From UBA969 sp041694635 (GTDB lineage Bacteria > Planctomycetota > Planctomycetia > Gemmatales > Gemmataceae), in NCBI GenBank assembly GCA_041694635.1, contig JBDNHI010000010.1:129517-193516 (forward strand): a stretch of DNA of 64,000 nucleotides, written 5' to 3'. Of this stretch, positions 42,669-51,042 are shown in pieces; positions within the stretch are counted from its first letter, which is position 1, and each line of letters opens with the position of its first letter. Below the pieces are notes generated by a model. That model saw only the letters and a program-made list of their open reading frames with translations, ran no database searches and was not told the origin of the DNA. Both the position numbers and the translations under genes were made by a program.

Positions 42669-45464
42669 ATGATGAAGATTTTTTCAGGGAAGACGAAAAC
42701 TTATGCTCCCCGAGGGCTTTGGTTAATGGTTGGCTTTCTGGCATTAGGCCTGATGGGAGCAACTGGTGTTGGAAGTGGAAGTACTGGGGAAGGTGGGGAA
42801 AATTGGCAACCCTTCGGACTCTTCAGCAGCGATTCAAACTTTACTCTTTTTGAAAAAATTGCTTTGGTTGTAAATTTATTGGTCGCCATTTCTGGCTTAT
42901 TGTATGCCAAGAAGCTGGCGAATGAAGTGAAGGCTCAGGATAACGGCACCACCGTTATGCAGGAAATCGCCAAAGCTATTCGTGAAGGGGCAAATGCTTA
43001 TCTTTTCAGGCAATTTAAAGTCATTTCGTGGCTTATTATAATTATTGCTTTAGTTCTTACCGCTACCAAATGGCCTTGGCACGAACCCGATAACAATACC
43101 GAAAAGCAAATTGCAATCGGCCGAGGTATCGCTTTCCTTATGGGTTCAATTTTTAGCGCAATGGTAGGCTATTTTGGTATGGCAATGGCTACAATAGGTA
43201 ACCTTAAAGTTGCTTCTGCCGCCCGTACTTCTTTTGGCAGAGCATTGCAAATCGGGTACCGTTCGGGAACGGTAACAGGAATGTTGACTGATGGTTTAGG
43301 CCTTCTGGGTGGAACCCTGATTTTTCTTTATTATGGGGAAAAAGCCTTTGAAGTACTTTTGGGCTTCGGTTTTGGTGGCACCCTTCTTGCTCTGTTTATG
43401 CGCGTTGGTGGTGGAATTTACACTAAAGCTGCAGATGTTGGTGCAGACTTGGTTGGTAAAATCGAAGCGGGTATTCCGGAGGATGATCCAAGAAATGCCG
43501 CAACCATTGCTGACAATGTTGGTGATAATGTTGGCGATTGCGCAGGTATGGCAGCTGATATCTTTGAAAGTTATGAGGTTACTATAGTGGCTGCCCTGAT
43601 TTTGGGCCTTGCCAGCTTTGGTCATATGGGCGTTATCTTTCCACTTCTAGTTCACGCAATTGGTGTTATAGGTAGTATTATTTCTACTTCCCAAGTTAAA
43701 GCTGAAAAGCAAGAAGGCGTTAAAGCAGCTATGGCTGCAGTTACCAACGGCTTCTGGCTTGGTGCTGCTATTAGCGTTGTTGCCATCTGCGCCTTGGGCT
43801 GTCTTTACCTTCGTCCAACTGGTGAATACATCATTGGCGAGTCGATCAAACGCGGGCTTTATAAAGAATCTAGTTTTGTTGAAAGTGTTAAAAAAGCAAA
43901 TAGTAATTCAGCTCTCGCAGTTAAAACTCCTGAAGAAATCAAGAAGTTGAAAGATGCGAAAGATGACAAAGGAATTAATACTTATGTTGCTGAGATAAGT
44001 TTCCTTTGGAAAAAATCAGGTGAAGAAAAACAAGCTTCAATTGCCAATTCTGAAACAGTCGAACTGGCTAGAAAGTATATGCCTCTTAATGTAGGGTTGG
44101 ATTACAGGCCTATTTTAACTTGCCTTATTGGCATCGCCTTGGCCCTAGCACTTCACTGGTGTACCGATTATTGGACCAGCACCGAGCACGACCCCGTCAA
44201 GCAACTTGCTAAATCTTGTCGAACGGGTCACGCAACCAACATTATCTCTGGGTTAGCGCTGGGATATGAAAGTGCGGTTTGGTCCGTGCTGATTATTTCA
44301 GCAGCTCTTTTAGGTTCGGTTCTCGTTTACAGTGGCACCAACCCCATTTTCATCGCTTATGGCGTTGCTATGTGTGGCATCGGTATGCTTACCCTCACAG
44401 GCAATATCATTAGTATGGATGTGTTCGGCCCCATTGCTGATAACGCCAATGGTATTGGTGAAATGGGTTACAATCGTGATCAAAATAACCAACCATTGCA
44501 GCCATCTGACCCAGATTTTATGGATGAAGCAAGCTACAAGCGAGCCCGTCAGATTCTTTCAGACCTTGATGCTGTGGGTAATACCACCAAGGCCATTACC
44601 AAAGGCATTGCAATTGGTTCGGCAGTTCTTGCCGCAGTTTCTTTGTTTGCTAGCTTTATCGCAGTGGTTGCAACTGGTAAAGGCGAAGACGCAATCACGA
44701 CTTTAAGTGTTGAAGATTTTTTAATTGGTGCTTCAAAGCTGAATTTAGCAGACCCCTATGTATTCATCGGTATGCTTTTGGGGGGTGCGGTTCCTTTTCT
44801 ATTCAGCAGTATGACGATTCGGGCAGTAGGTCGTGCAGCATTTTTGATTGTGCAAGAATGCCGGGCTCAATTCCGAGATAAAGAAATCTGGGCGGGAACA
44901 AAAAGACCAAACTACGGCAGGGTTGTTGATATTTGTACAACCACCGCTCAAAAAGAACTTGTAGGCCCTGGCCTGCTTGCAATCTTTGCCCCCGTTGTTG
45001 TGGGCTTTGCTATGGGGCCTTACGCCCTTGGTGGTTACCTCGCGGGCATGATTCTTATCGGCCAAATGATTGCTGTTTTTATGGCAAATGCTGGTGGAGC
45101 TTGGGATAATGCCAAGAAAACCATCGAAGATCAGCCTAAAACTGCTACCACTGGTAAGGGTTCTGAAGCTCACAAAGCCTCCGTTACTGGCGACACCGTT
45201 GGTGATCCTCTTAAAGACACTGCTGGCCCTGCTATTAATCCTCTTATCAAAGTTATGAATATGGTTAGTTTGTTGATCCTTCCTTTGGTTATGTCTTACA
45301 ATTTAAAAGACGGCACCAGTATTGATCAACGCTACACTATTGGCCTCGCTGTGCTCGGTCTAGGATTAGTAGCTGTAAGTTGGGCTTGGTGGCAATCCAA
45401 AACCGAAAGCGCAGAAATGAAGGCGATTGATGCAGAATTCGATGCTGCTGCAGCAAACCAGTAA
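42669..45464 (+). CDS. hppA: Membrane-bound, K+-independent proton-pumping pyrophosphatase
   Basis: HppA couples pyrophosphate hydrolysis to ion pumping across the membrane. The 931-residue protein has about 16 hydrophobic segments and the family signatures TKAADVGADLVGKIEAGIPE, the PPi/Mg site DNVGDNVGDCAGMAADIFES, GPIADNANGIGEM, and a C-terminal GGAWDNAKKTIE with GDTVGDPLKDTAGPAINPL. The class-diagnostic segment reads GNTTKAITKG: Lys641 and Thr644 are the residues that mark K+-independent, H+-pumping enzymes (K+-dependent ones have Ala-x-x-Ala/Gly). It is longer than the usual ~700-770 residues owing to an N-terminal extension and a charged loop of ~80 residues at ~400-470. A strong terminator follows. 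It would recover energy from biosynthetic pyrophosphate. Confidence 0.95.
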   Translation: MMKIFSGKTKTYAPRGLWLMVGFLALGLMGATGVGSGSTGEGGENWQPFGLFSSDSNFTLFEKIALVVNLLVAISGLLYAKKLANEVKAQDNGTTVMQEIAKAIREGANAYLFRQFKVISWLIIIIALVLTATKWPWHEPDNNTEKQIAIGRGIAFLMGSIFSAMVGYFGMAMATIGNLKVASAARTSFGRALQIGYRSGTVTGMLTDGLGLLGGTLIFLYYGEKAFEVLLGFGFGGTLLALFMRVGGGIYTKAADVGADLVGKIEAGIPEDDPRNAATIADNVGDNVGDCAGMAADIFESYEVTIVAALILGLASFGHMGVIFPLLVHAIGVIGSIISTSQVKAEKQEGVKAAMAAVTNGFWLGAAISVVAICALGCLYLRPTGEYIIGESIKRGLYKESSFVESVKKANSNSALAVKTPEEIKKLKDAKDDKGINTYVAEISFLWKKSGEEKQASIANSETVELARKYMPLNVGLDYRPILTCLIGIALALALHWCTDYWTSTEHDPVKQLAKSCRTGHATNIISGLALGYESAVWSVLIISAALLGSVLVYSGTNPIFIAYGVAMCGIGMLTLTGNIISMDVFGPIADNANGIGEMGYNRDQNNQPLQPSDPDFMDEASYKRARQILSDLDAVGNTTKAITKGIAIGSAVLAAVSLFASFIAVVATGKGEDAITTLSVEDFLIGASKLNLADPYVFIGMLLGGAVPFLFSSMTIRAVGRAAFLIVQECRAQFRDKEIWAGTKRPNYGRVVDICTTTAQKELVGPGLLAIFAPVVVGFAMGPYALGGYLAGMILIGQMIAVFMANAGGAWDNAKKTIEDQPKTATTGKGSEAHKASVTGDTVGDPLKDTAGPAINPLIKVMNMVSLLILPLVMSYNLKDGTSIDQRYTIGLAVLGLGLVAVSWAWWQSKTESAEMKAIDAEFDAAAANQ

Positions 45465-45491
45465 TTCGATGTTGTTAATAAGATAACAGCT

Positions 45492-45524
45492 AGGCAGGGC
45501 TTTATTAAATGCCCTGCCTTTTTT
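45492..45524 (+). terminator. Rho-independent terminator after hppA
   Basis: AGGCAGGGC (45492-45500) pairs with GCCCTGCCT (45511-45519) around a 10-nt loop, followed by a T-run to 45524. It lies 28 nt after the hppA stop and insulates cstA. Confidence 0.92.
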
Positions 45525-45575
45525 ATTGACCAACAACTTTTTCACCGTGTGTTTATCGTAGTAAGGTTCAATATT

Positions 45576-47807
45576 ATGCAACCCAATTTTCTTTTTGCAA
45601 ATATCTTCTACTCTCAGGCTGGGGATCATGTGGTTTGGCACGCAATGCCAATTTTAGTTTTTGCTCTTTGTTGCCTTGCTATTGCATACCGATATTACAG
45701 TGCATTTCTGGCAGCAAAAGTTGCCTGCCTAGATGATAACAAAGTGACACCTGCGCACTTATTTAATGATGGTCAAAATTATCACCCCACCAACAGATGG
45801 GTTTTGTTCGGTCACCATTTTGCTGCTATTAGTGGAGCTGGGCCACTCATCGGACCAGTTCTTGCAATTCAATACGGCTATATGCCCGGCCTTTTATGGC
45901 TGGTCATTGGAGTTTGCCTTGCGGGGGCTGTTCAAGATATGTTGGTGCTTGCAGCCTCTGTGAGAAGAGGCGGGAAATCCCTTGCAGAAATCGCCAAGAT
46001 TGAACTTGGCCCCTTGGCAGGCGTCTTATCTTCCGCTGCAATTCTTTTCATCGTTATTATTGCTCTTGCTGGTCTAGGGTTCGTTGTCGTTAAAGCCTTG
46101 GGAGGCGAAACTATTCCTTTCCCCAAAGGAACTAAAATTGACCTGCCTAGTGGGGCTAAAATAATCCAAGATATAGAACACTCTAATGACAAAGAAACTA
46201 TCTACAACTTTCCACCAGGATGTGTACTTCATTTCAGCAAAGATAGTGCCCCTGCAAAAAGAGAAGCAGAATTCCAAATTATACTTCCTACCAAAGGAAA
46301 ACTTCCTGCCCTAGCTCTCGAGCTTGAAGGCAAGCCCATCATCCTTCCAAACGGCGGGGCCCAATTTGTTCATGGAAGTTCTTGGGGAGTATTCACCATA
46401 GCCTGTACTATTCCGATAGCATTTTTCGTCGGATTTTATATGTACAAGTTACGCAAAGGAAAAGTGGTCGAAGCTTCTTTGATCGGAGCAGTTGGAGTTT
46501 TAATCGCTACGGTGGCGGGTAACTGGATTCCCGGTTCTCCCTTAGAACCATACTTTTCTTTGACGAAAAATCAGGCTGTCATTGCCCTTTGCTCTTATGG
46601 GTTTATCGCATCTGTCCTTCCGGTTTGGATGTTACTCTGCCCTAGAGATTATCTTTCCAGTTTCCTCAAAGTAGGAACGATTGCACTTCTTGTAGTAGGC
46701 GTAATTGTTGCAAATCCTGCCCTTGTACATAGGCCCTTCGAACCCGTTTTCGCCCAAGGTGGGCCAACCTTTGCTGGCGGGCTTTTTCCCTTTGTTTTCA
46801 TTTGCATTATGTGTGGAGCTATTTCAGGCTTTCATTCCCTAGTTGCTTCAGGCACTACTCCAAAAATGATTGGCAAGGAATCTGATATTCGCATGATTGG
46901 CTACGGCAGTATGCTTATGGAAGGCTTGGTAGGCATTGTTGCCCTTATTGCAGCTGCTTCCCTTGACCCTAAAATCTACTACGAAATCAACATCGGGCTC
47001 GAACAAGTTGATAAATGGCAACCTCAAGTCGACAAACTTCACCAAGAACTTGGTAACGCTGGTAACCTCGAACACCTCGACCTTTCTACCATCGAAAGGC
47101 AAGTAGGCGGCGAATCTCTTCGTGGCAGAACAGGCGGTGCTGTTACTCTTGCTGTTGGTATGTCTCTTATTCTTTCCAAACCGCTTAATGAAATCGGCTT
47201 ACCATTCGACCACCTTATGAAGTACTGGTTTCATTTCGCTATTATGTTCGAAGCTTTATTCATCCTTACTACCATTGATACCGGTACACGAATCGCACGC
47301 TTCCTACTCCAAGAAATATTTGGGTACCTTCATCCCAAACTTGGGCAAACTGATTGGCTTCCTGGTTCAATTGTTTCCACATTTATAATTACACTTTGCT
47401 GGGGGATGTTAGTTTCAACAGGATCGATTGGCACCATCTGGCCTATGTTTGGTATTGCTAATCAACTGCTTGCAGTTCTCGCTCTTGCACTTGTTACCAC
47501 TGTCATGGTTAATTCAGGCAGAGGTGCCTATATCCCTTTCACACTTATTCCGATGTTATTTGTCTCTGCAACAACACTTACTGCGGGAGCTACTATGATG
47601 AGTGCTTGGTTTAAAGCGCTATCGGTTCAAGGGCAATTTGTTGATTGGTTTCCTATTGCACTCAGATTTGGTATGACTTTATTTGTAATGTCATCGGTAA
47701 TATTTTTGGTGCTTTGGGCAGCAAGTCGATGGATTACAATTCTAGCAGGGCTTGGAAATTCCAACTTACTTAAAACAGATATAGAAAAAGAATCTGACCC
47801 TTCTTAA
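45576..47807 (+). CDS. cstA: CstA family transporter (carbon starvation protein)
   Basis: CstA-family proteins import peptides or pyruvate during carbon limitation. The 743-residue membrane protein shows family segments RWVLFGHHFAAISGAGPLIG, GYMPGLLWLVIGVCLAGAVQ, SVRRGGKSLAEIAKIELG, SGFHSLVASGTTPKMI and TIDTGTRIARFLLQEI. Compared with other CstA proteins it carries an extra ~95-residue hydrophilic insert (about 178-270, from GETIPFPKGTKIDLPSG) with PG- and charge-rich sequence, and another polar stretch around 465-515 (DPKIYYEINIGLEQVDKWQP onward). Start ATG 45576 (AAGG upstream) is preferred over GTG 45549. Transport substrate is uncertain: peptides in E. coli CstA, pyruvate in BtsT-type relatives. 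It converges tightly (4 bp) with the next gene. Confidence 0.92.
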   Translation: MQPNFLFANIFYSQAGDHVVWHAMPILVFALCCLAIAYRYYSAFLAAKVACLDDNKVTPAHLFNDGQNYHPTNRWVLFGHHFAAISGAGPLIGPVLAIQYGYMPGLLWLVIGVCLAGAVQDMLVLAASVRRGGKSLAEIAKIELGPLAGVLSSAAILFIVIIALAGLGFVVVKALGGETIPFPKGTKIDLPSGAKIIQDIEHSNDKETIYNFPPGCVLHFSKDSAPAKREAEFQIILPTKGKLPALALELEGKPIILPNGGAQFVHGSSWGVFTIACTIPIAFFVGFYMYKLRKGKVVEASLIGAVGVLIATVAGNWIPGSPLEPYFSLTKNQAVIALCSYGFIASVLPVWMLLCPRDYLSSFLKVGTIALLVVGVIVANPALVHRPFEPVFAQGGPTFAGGLFPFVFICIMCGAISGFHSLVASGTTPKMIGKESDIRMIGYGSMLMEGLVGIVALIAAASLDPKIYYEINIGLEQVDKWQPQVDKLHQELGNAGNLEHLDLSTIERQVGGESLRGRTGGAVTLAVGMSLILSKPLNEIGLPFDHLMKYWFHFAIMFEALFILTTIDTGTRIARFLLQEIFGYLHPKLGQTDWLPGSIVSTFIITLCWGMLVSTGSIGTIWPMFGIANQLLAVLALALVTTVMVNSGRGAYIPFTLIPMLFVSATTLTAGATMMSAWFKALSVQGQFVDWFPIALRFGMTLFVMSSVIFLVLWAASRWITILAGLGNSNLLKTDIEKESDPS

Positions 47808-47811
47808 AGTC

Positions 47812-48279
47812 TTATTTGGTGCTGCGAAATGTAGTTAGGTCTTGTCGCTTGATCGTGGCACCGGGCTGCCCATCACCCCGAGCACCCATCGTATAAATTC
47901 CGAATTTCCCAGTGCTAGTTTCAGCAATATACAACGCAGACTGCTCTTTACCAACGATGCCGGTAGTCATAACAAAGTGGACATTTTGTCTGGGTGGCAG
48001 GTTGAATTCAACAGCCAAATCGAGTTCGGCCCAACTGAAAATTTTTCCTGTGAATCGGTCGATGACACTGCCTTGAAGTTTCCCGGTTTTATAATCTAAC
48101 AACCAAACTCCATCTGTAGGAGCTGCTGGATTTACTAATACAGGTCCTGTTGCGATGATAAAGTCTTCATGGCGATCATTGCCTGCTATCGCATTGGGCA
48201 GGTTTTTAAAACTAAAGGCGATAACAACACCGATAAGGATACCAATGCTAAGCCAAAAAAATCTTACTGGTTCTTTCAT
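47812..48279 (-). CDS. Hypothetical membrane-anchored protein
   Basis: This 155-residue protein has an N-terminal membrane anchor (FFWLSIGILIGVVIAFSF). The extracytoplasmic domain contains IIATGPVLVNPAAPTDGVWL, LLDYKTGKLQGSVIDRFTG, VHFVMTTGIVGKEQSALYIA and GKFGIYTMGARGDGQPG, which read as a small beta-propeller-like or repeat domain describing WLLDYKTG and YIAETSTGKFGIY blades. I recognise it only as a planctomycete hypothetical protein. GAGGGC before ATG 48279 serves as RBS. It is convergent with cstA and monocistronic. Confidence 0.65.
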   Translation of the reverse strand: MKEPVRFFWLSIGILIGVVIAFSFKNLPNAIAGNDRHEDFIIATGPVLVNPAAPTDGVWLLDYKTGKLQGSVIDRFTGKIFSWAELDLAVEFNLPPRQNVHFVMTTGIVGKEQSALYIAETSTGKFGIYTMGARGDGQPGATIKRQDLTTFRSTK

Positions 48280-48419
48280 ATTGCCCTCGGCGAAACTACA
48301 ACGGTACGAGTAAACTTAACAAACCTAAAAGGTAGTGGGATAAGGTTACTTGAAACTTAGTAATAATCTCAATCTCAAGTTGCACCAAAGAAGAAAATGT
48401 TAATATAAGGTATTTAAAA

Positions 48420-49502
48420 ATGAACAAATCTTACCCATATTATTTAATGATCGGTTGGGTGCTATTTTCTGCTGGGTGTTTTCCAGAAAATAACATTCAG
48501 AAAGTCTTTAAGCAGCCACCCAAAGAAGGCTATTTATTTTGTATGTGGAATGCAGAAAACTTTTTTGACAACAAAGACAACCATCGTAAAACTGTGCCCG
48601 ACAAAGAGTACGATTCTTGGTTTGGTAATAACCCACAAGATTTTAAACTGAAACTTGACCATATTGTTGAAGTTTTATTAAAGATGAATTTTGAAAATGG
48701 GCCTGATATTCTTGCCTTGGCAGAGATAGAGGAAGATTCCGATGTCCCTAGATTATTAATGGAGTCATTAAATTCCAAACTTCCGGAGACTTCAGAAAAA
48801 TACAAGTACTTCGCATTTAAAAATCCTCATGGGGGCAGGTGTATTGCAACTTGTGTTATTAGCAAACTTCCAATCGATTCTAACCGCGTCACACTGCTGG
48901 GTAAAAGAATACGCATTCTTCAAGTCCCGATAAAAGTTAATAATAAAGAATTAATTGTATTTGCAACGCATTGGACCTCCAAACTTACCGACAAGGATGG
49001 GACGGGAAGGTCTAAATATGCCGATCAAATTTATGGCGCCTATAATTCGATGGCAAGAAGTAACCCAGAAATTGATGTTCTTGTTTGTGGAGACTTTAAT
49101 GCAACGCCAGAGGAAGACTGTGTAAAAAAACACTTAAGAACAACCGCAACGGAGAAGGAAACCCTTGCTAAAAAAATGGAAGTTCTAGCCTCTTCCGATC
49201 CCTTACGCTGGTTAAACTATCCGCTTTTTAACCCTTTTTCAGACTGGCAAGAAAAGAAAATTGGCAGCATTTACTACCATAGTAAGTTTGAACTTTACGA
49301 CCAAATTGTGGTTTCACCTGGTATGCTTGACAAAAAAGGCTGGAGTTGTGACCCTTCATCCGCTGAAGTCTACAGACATTCTCCTCCAGCTGATATCAAA
49401 GGGCATCCTTTTCGATTTGGTTCCGAGAAAGACACTAAACATGCACGAGGTTACAGCGACCATTTGCCTGTAACCATTCGATTGAAACTAGAGGAAGATT
49501 AA
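48420..49502 (+). CDS. Lipoprotein endonuclease/exonuclease/phosphatase family protein
   Basis: The 360-residue protein begins with a lipoprotein signal (LMIGWVLFSAGC, lipidated Cys at about residue 20), so it sits on the outer face of a membrane. The rest is an EEP-fold (DNase I/AP endonuclease-like) domain: LFCMWNAENFFDNKDN with the catalytic Asn/Glu region, DILALAEIEED with the metal glutamate, VFATHWTSKL, LVCGDFNATPEED (Asp-x-Asn), and GYSDHLPVTIRL (catalytic Asp-His). The substrate could be nucleic acid, phospholipid or inositol phosphate. A surface position points to environmental phosphate or nucleic acid use, which is an inference. The AAGG RBS lies before ATG 48420. It converges with the next gene. 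Confidence 0.85.
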   Translation: MNKSYPYYLMIGWVLFSAGCFPENNIQKVFKQPPKEGYLFCMWNAENFFDNKDNHRKTVPDKEYDSWFGNNPQDFKLKLDHIVEVLLKMNFENGPDILALAEIEEDSDVPRLLMESLNSKLPETSEKYKYFAFKNPHGGRCIATCVISKLPIDSNRVTLLGKRIRILQVPIKVNNKELIVFATHWTSKLTDKDGTGRSKYADQIYGAYNSMARSNPEIDVLVCGDFNATPEEDCVKKHLRTTATEKETLAKKMEVLASSDPLRWLNYPLFNPFSDWQEKKIGSIYYHSKFELYDQIVVSPGMLDKKGWSCDPSSAEVYRHSPPADIKGHPFRFGSEKDTKHARGYSDHLPVTIRLKLEED

Positions 49503-49503
49503 A

Positions 49504-50109
49504 TTAGGGTGTTTTTTTTGTTTCGTCTTTGAGGGGTTTGTATTCCAGCAATTCTAATTCGTATATTTTTTTCCCTGCTTTCTCAACAGACATTTTTACC
49601 ACCCCAACCTTAAGAGCATAGAAATTTTTAACTTGAAAGATTGTTCCTTTTTCATCTTTACTATCACAGGTAGTGATAAGGCATTTAAACTTCCCTGCTG
49701 GAACAGTAATTTCTTCTTCGGTAAGAACAACATCAAGATTAATTTTACTGGTTTCAAAATCAAAATTTACAGGCCACTTTTCTCCAGCTTTTGCATTAGC
49801 CTTTAAAATGAGAGACCCTTTTTCGAATCTTCTACCATTTAGCGAATAACGAAAAACACCCTCGGTAGTAGTACCAATATGCTCAGAAGAAAACACCGAT
49901 TTTTCGTCAGCGACTTCAACCAAGAAAGAAGGGTAATAACCGATTTTTTCTTCTCGAACCACGCGCTTGAAAATAGTTTTGTTGTTCGAATCCTTAAACT
50001 TCCAAGTTGCGCCTTCTTGTACAGGAAAATAATCATTCCCAAAGCTAATTTGGGTACTTACAAGAAAAAACAAGAAAGAAAACATCAAATTTCTTAAAGC
50101 CGATTTCAT
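49504..50109 (-). CDS. Hypothetical secreted protein
   Basis: The product (about 201 residues from ATG 50109) has a signal peptide (RNLMFSFLFFLVSTQISFGN, cleaved near SFG-N). The mature part is a single beta-rich domain with DYFPVQEGATWKFKDSNNKT, SEHIGTTTEGVFRYSLNGRR and VPAGKFKCLITTCDSKDEKG, the layout of small 'EGATWXY' domains found in planctomycete and Bacteroidetes secreted proteins. Two cysteines (in CLITTC) may form a disulfide. The TTG 12 nt upstream is less likely as start; GAGGTG precedes the ATG. No function is assigned. It ends one base from the EEP lipoprotein's stop, convergently. Confidence 0.7.
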   Translation of the reverse strand: MKSALRNLMFSFLFFLVSTQISFGNDYFPVQEGATWKFKDSNNKTIFKRVVREEKIGYYPSFLVEVADEKSVFSSEHIGTTTEGVFRYSLNGRRFEKGSLILKANAKAGEKWPVNFDFETSKINLDVVLTEEEITVPAGKFKCLITTCDSKDEKGTIFQVKNFYALKVGVVKMSVEKAGKKIYELELLEYKPLKDETKKTP

Positions 50110-50323
50110 AATACACCTCAAAATCTATTTACTTAAAGTCTTTACGATATTAGCTTTCCATCGATTACCTTAACTTATAAACTAATTTAGGCTAGGTAAA
50201 AAGGAATTCACAGCATAATCCTTATTGAATCTATAAATTTGCTGTTATACTTATAAATGTGATAGTAGCCTTCCTCGATTTAAAATCAAAGGAATTTGAG
50301 GCGTTAATTATTAGGAGTTTTTT

Positions 50324-50614
50324 ATGAACCCCGTTTTAGGCTTTATTGGTCTTGGTATGCAAGAGATGGTTATCCTTGCTGTTATCGGTGTGCTTATCTT
50401 CGGCAGGAAACTTCCCGAAGTTGGGCGTTACCTAGGCAAAGGTATTGTCGAATTCAAAAAAGGTATTCGTGGAATTGAAGACGATGTTGATATTGCATCT
50501 ACATCATCTTCTTCGCAACAGGTCGATCAGCCAAAAGCCCCCCAAAAAATGTCTCCATCCACACCTAAGTTTGAAGATATCGGAAGCCCTGCTGAATCTA
50601 ATCCCAAGGTTTAA
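50324..50614 (+). CDS. tatA: Twin-arginine translocase subunit TatA/TatB
   Basis: The Tat system exports folded, often cofactor-loaded, proteins. The 96-residue protein has the TatA plan: a short N-terminal transmembrane helix with MQEMVILAVIGVLIFGRKLP, the hinge GRKLPEVGRYLGK, an amphipathic helix FKKGIRGIEDDV, and an unstructured Ser/Pro/Gln tail. The FG-x-x-LP hinge is diagnostic, and length fits TatA more than TatB. TAGGAG (50312-50317) serves as RBS. No tatC lies in the window. A terminator follows. Confidence 0.93.
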   Translation: MNPVLGFIGLGMQEMVILAVIGVLIFGRKLPEVGRYLGKGIVEFKKGIRGIEDDVDIASTSSSSQQVDQPKAPQKMSPSTPKFEDIGSPAESNPKV

Positions 50615-50641
50615 TCATCAAAATTCGGTCAATCTAAAATC

Positions 50642-50670
50642 AAAAAGGTCTTCTTATGAAGGCCTTTTTT
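50642..50670 (+). terminator. Rho-independent terminator after tatA
   Basis: A-rich AAAAAGGTCTTC (50642-50653) pairs, with one G-T wobble, with GAAGGCCTTTTT (50658-50669) around a 4-nt loop, ending in a T-run. It lies between tatA and the convergent DUF486 gene and may also act on the minus strand. Confidence 0.85.
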
Positions 50671-50687
50671 CTTTTAAGAAATGATCC

Positions 50688-51017
50688 TTAATTTATTTTA
50701 AAATCGTCCCAAAATGCTACAACATCAGCTCCAACTATAATCATAAAAGAAATACGGTTTATTATAGTCGGTTTCTCGCCTAGATAAAATGCTGCAAAAA
50801 TCATAAAAACAGCTAAAGATATTACTTCTTGCATGATCTTAAGTTGTGATGCGGTGAAATAACTATGACCAAGACGCTTTGCAGGTACTTGTAGCGCATA
50901 TTCAGGTACAGCAATACACCATCTCACCAAAATAACCAACCATAACGAGTATCCCTTAAATCTTAAGTTGCCATACCAAGCCAAGGTCATAAAAACATTT
51001 GAAAGAACTAAAAGCAA
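50688..51017 (-). CDS. DUF486 (small DMT-type) membrane protein; start region interrupted
   Basis: The 109-residue product matches DUF486 proteins over its whole length: LLVLSNVFMTLAWYGNLRFK, WLVILVRWCIAVPEYALQVP, RLGHSYFTASQLKIMQEVIS and VFMIFAAFYLGEKP, with four hydrophobic helices like small multidrug-type DMT proteins. The natural start appears to be ATG at 51027-51029, placed correctly behind AGGGTG. However, the next codon is TAG (51024-51026), after which the frame continues as Thr-Ile-Leu-Leu. Only a TTG at 51017 can start the open frame, about 17 nt from the Shine-Dalgarno. The gene may thus be a recent pseudogene, or use TTG poorly. It follows the M81 gene by 13-25 nt. Confidence 0.7.
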   Translation of the reverse strand: MLLVLSNVFMTLAWYGNLRFKGYSLWLVILVRWCIAVPEYALQVPAKRLGHSYFTASQLKIMQEVISLAVFMIFAAFYLGEKPTIINRISFMIIVGADVVAFWDDFKIN

Positions 51018-51042
51018 AATAGTCTACATTTTTACACCCTAA

